This document shows positions 63,259-64,000 of a DNA stretch of 64,000 bases, one piece after another. Under the pieces are notes generated by a model that was given only the letters and a program-made list of their open reading frames with translations, made no database searches and was not told the DNA's origin. The position numbers and the translations under genes are program-made. How positions within the stretch are numbered: position 1 is the stretch's first letter; each line of letters opens with the position of its first letter. The stretch is taken from the NCBI RefSeq assembly GCF_001280205.1, contig NZ_CP012573.1:2728001-2792000 (forward strand). Reading direction: 5' to 3'. Source of the DNA: Clavibacter capsici. GTDB taxonomy: Bacteria > Actinomycetota > Actinomycetes > Actinomycetales > Microbacteriaceae.

Positions 63259-63771
63259 ATGGACCTGATCGACCCCCGACGCCTCGCCGGCGTCCTCGCC
63301 GACCCGGAGATGCGCGCCGCGTACGCGCGCGTCGTGCTCGGATCCGATCTCGACGACGCCCTCGCCCACCTCTCCCCCGCTCGCCGGAGGAAGGCGCAGG
63401 CCGCGCTCACCGGCTCGGGCCTCGTCGCGGTCGACGCCGACGGCACCGCGTCCGCACCCGACGCCGTCTTCCGCGCGATCCTCGCCCAGCAGCCCGCGAC
63501 CCCGCCCGCCCAGGGCGTCGAGCGCTTCCTCCGCGACGGCCGCATCGCGCAGTGGCCGGCTGGCCCCGCCGACCTCGACGCACTGCTCCGGCACGTCGTC
63601 GCCCAGGTGCTGGATCCGCACGAGGTGCTCGACGAGAAGGCCCTGACCGAGCGCCTGCTGCGCATCACCGACGACCACGCGCTGCTCCGCCGCCACCTCG
63701 TGGACGCGGGCCTCGTGCTGCGGACGCGATCGGGATCCGAGTACGCGCGGCCGGCGGACGAGCCGGCCTAG
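63259..63771 (+). CDS. DUF2087-like protein
   Basis: 170 aa. The N-terminal half looks like a degenerate winged helix (LAGVLADPEMRAAYARVVLG through AALTGSGLVAVDADG). The C-terminal half resembles DUF2087 (VERFLRDGRIAQWPAGPADL…RLLRITDDHALLRRHLVDAG), a domain often joined to ArsR-type regulators. The ATG 63259 has both a GGGAGG at long spacing and GAGGCT 6 nt upstream. Inferred role: transcriptional regulator. Confidence 0.75.
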   Translation: MDLIDPRRLAGVLADPEMRAAYARVVLGSDLDDALAHLSPARRRKAQAALTGSGLVAVDADGTASAPDAVFRAILAQQPATPPAQGVERFLRDGRIAQWPAGPADLDALLRHVVAQVLDPHEVLDEKALTERLLRITDDHALLRRHLVDAGLVLRTRSGSEYARPADEPA

Positions 63772-64000
63772 CGCCCGCGATCGACGCGCACCGGTCCGGC
63801 CCGACCCGGTGCTGTCCTGCCCGCTCGCGTGATCCCGGGCAGCGGCCTCGCCTGCGGCACGTCCGCCGCCGGCACCGACCGCGTCGGCACCAGCGGCCCA
63901 CCCCGGATCGCCCGCGTCATGTCCGTCTCCAGGGTCGCCGGCGCACGCGGATCCTCCCGCTCCTGCTCCGCCGTCTTCCAGTACACGCGGTACCGCGACA
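63768..64000 (-). CDS. C-terminal part of an unidentified protein (runs off window)
   Basis: The minus-strand frame is open from the window edge to TAG at 63768-63770, overlapping the DUF2087 gene's TAG (CTAG). Visible residues include YRVYWKTAEQEREDPRAP followed by a Pro/Arg/Gly-rich low-complexity tail. No family recognised. GTG 63986 could be an internal start. Composition alone does not prove coding. Confidence 0.35.
   Translation of the reverse strand, partial: SRYRVYWKTAEQEREDPRAPATLETDMTRAIRGGPLVPTRSVPAADVPQARPLPGITRAGRTAPGRAGPVRVDRGR

Overview
The window is very GC-rich, densely coding actinobacterial DNA. The gene set (Lhr with a Nei glycosylase, a SigB/F/G-type sigma factor, an ANTAR protein, an MT0933-like antitoxin, leaderless -10 boxes placed 6-7 nt before start codons) fits the Microbacteriaceae. 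A Clavibacter-like plant-associated bacterium is my best guess, from general gene content only. I see no tRNA, rRNA, CRISPR array, transposase or integrase.

Layout. 1-5.2 kb: DNA repair (Lhr, 5'-truncated by the window edge, and Nei). 5.2-9 kb: APC amino-acid permease, sigma factor with an overlapping upstream ORF, GAF-ANTAR regulator, PspC-type mini-protein. 9-18 kb: secreted amidase, catalase, secreted PAP2 phosphatase, serine hydrolase, nitroreductase and a tandem pair of related lipoproteins. 18-21 kb: a sugar/polyol-type unit (Gfo/Idh, ThuA, divergent TIM-barrel isomerase). 21-24 kb: ABC exporter, GlsB-like membrane protein, LuxR-type response regulator. 24-30 kb: a hotspot where two AT-richer islets (24088-25753 and about 28016-29877) interrupt a compact run of core genes (LuxR, LD-carboxypeptidase, DUF1266-like, GT9). 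Each islet is bounded by copies of neighbouring genes' 3' ends. 30-37 kb: DedA, class A beta-lactamase lipoprotein, TetR/GNAT and MarR/zinc-ribbon divergent pairs, a Doc-like toxin-antitoxin module, an EEP nuclease/phosphatase and a membrane protein.

38-45 kb and 58-62 kb hold two translationally coupled glycosylation operons: GmhB-GT9 fusion, glycosyltransferase, GT4-GmhA fusion, HldE and SDR; then ALDH, a second HldE and a GT2. With two stand-alone GT9 genes (29.9 and 49.5 kb) they supply every step from sedoheptulose-7-phosphate to an ADP-heptose-like donor plus transferases, which is unexpected in a Gram-positive.

45-57 kb is a polysaccharide-use region: two secreted GH26 enzymes sharing a promoter motif, a secreted alpha/beta hydrolase, and a LacI-ABC-GH35 operon with a perfect LacI-type operator. 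The last stretch holds a small toxin-antitoxin-like pair, several small proteins (DUF2795, MT0933-like, a 46-aa leaderless ORF) and a DUF2087-like protein.

Regulation is unusually readable. Many genes without a Shine-Dalgarno carry TANNNT or NANNNT 6-7 nt before the start codon, and a multi-box repeat recurs in the leaders of the sigma factor and of the first heptose operon.
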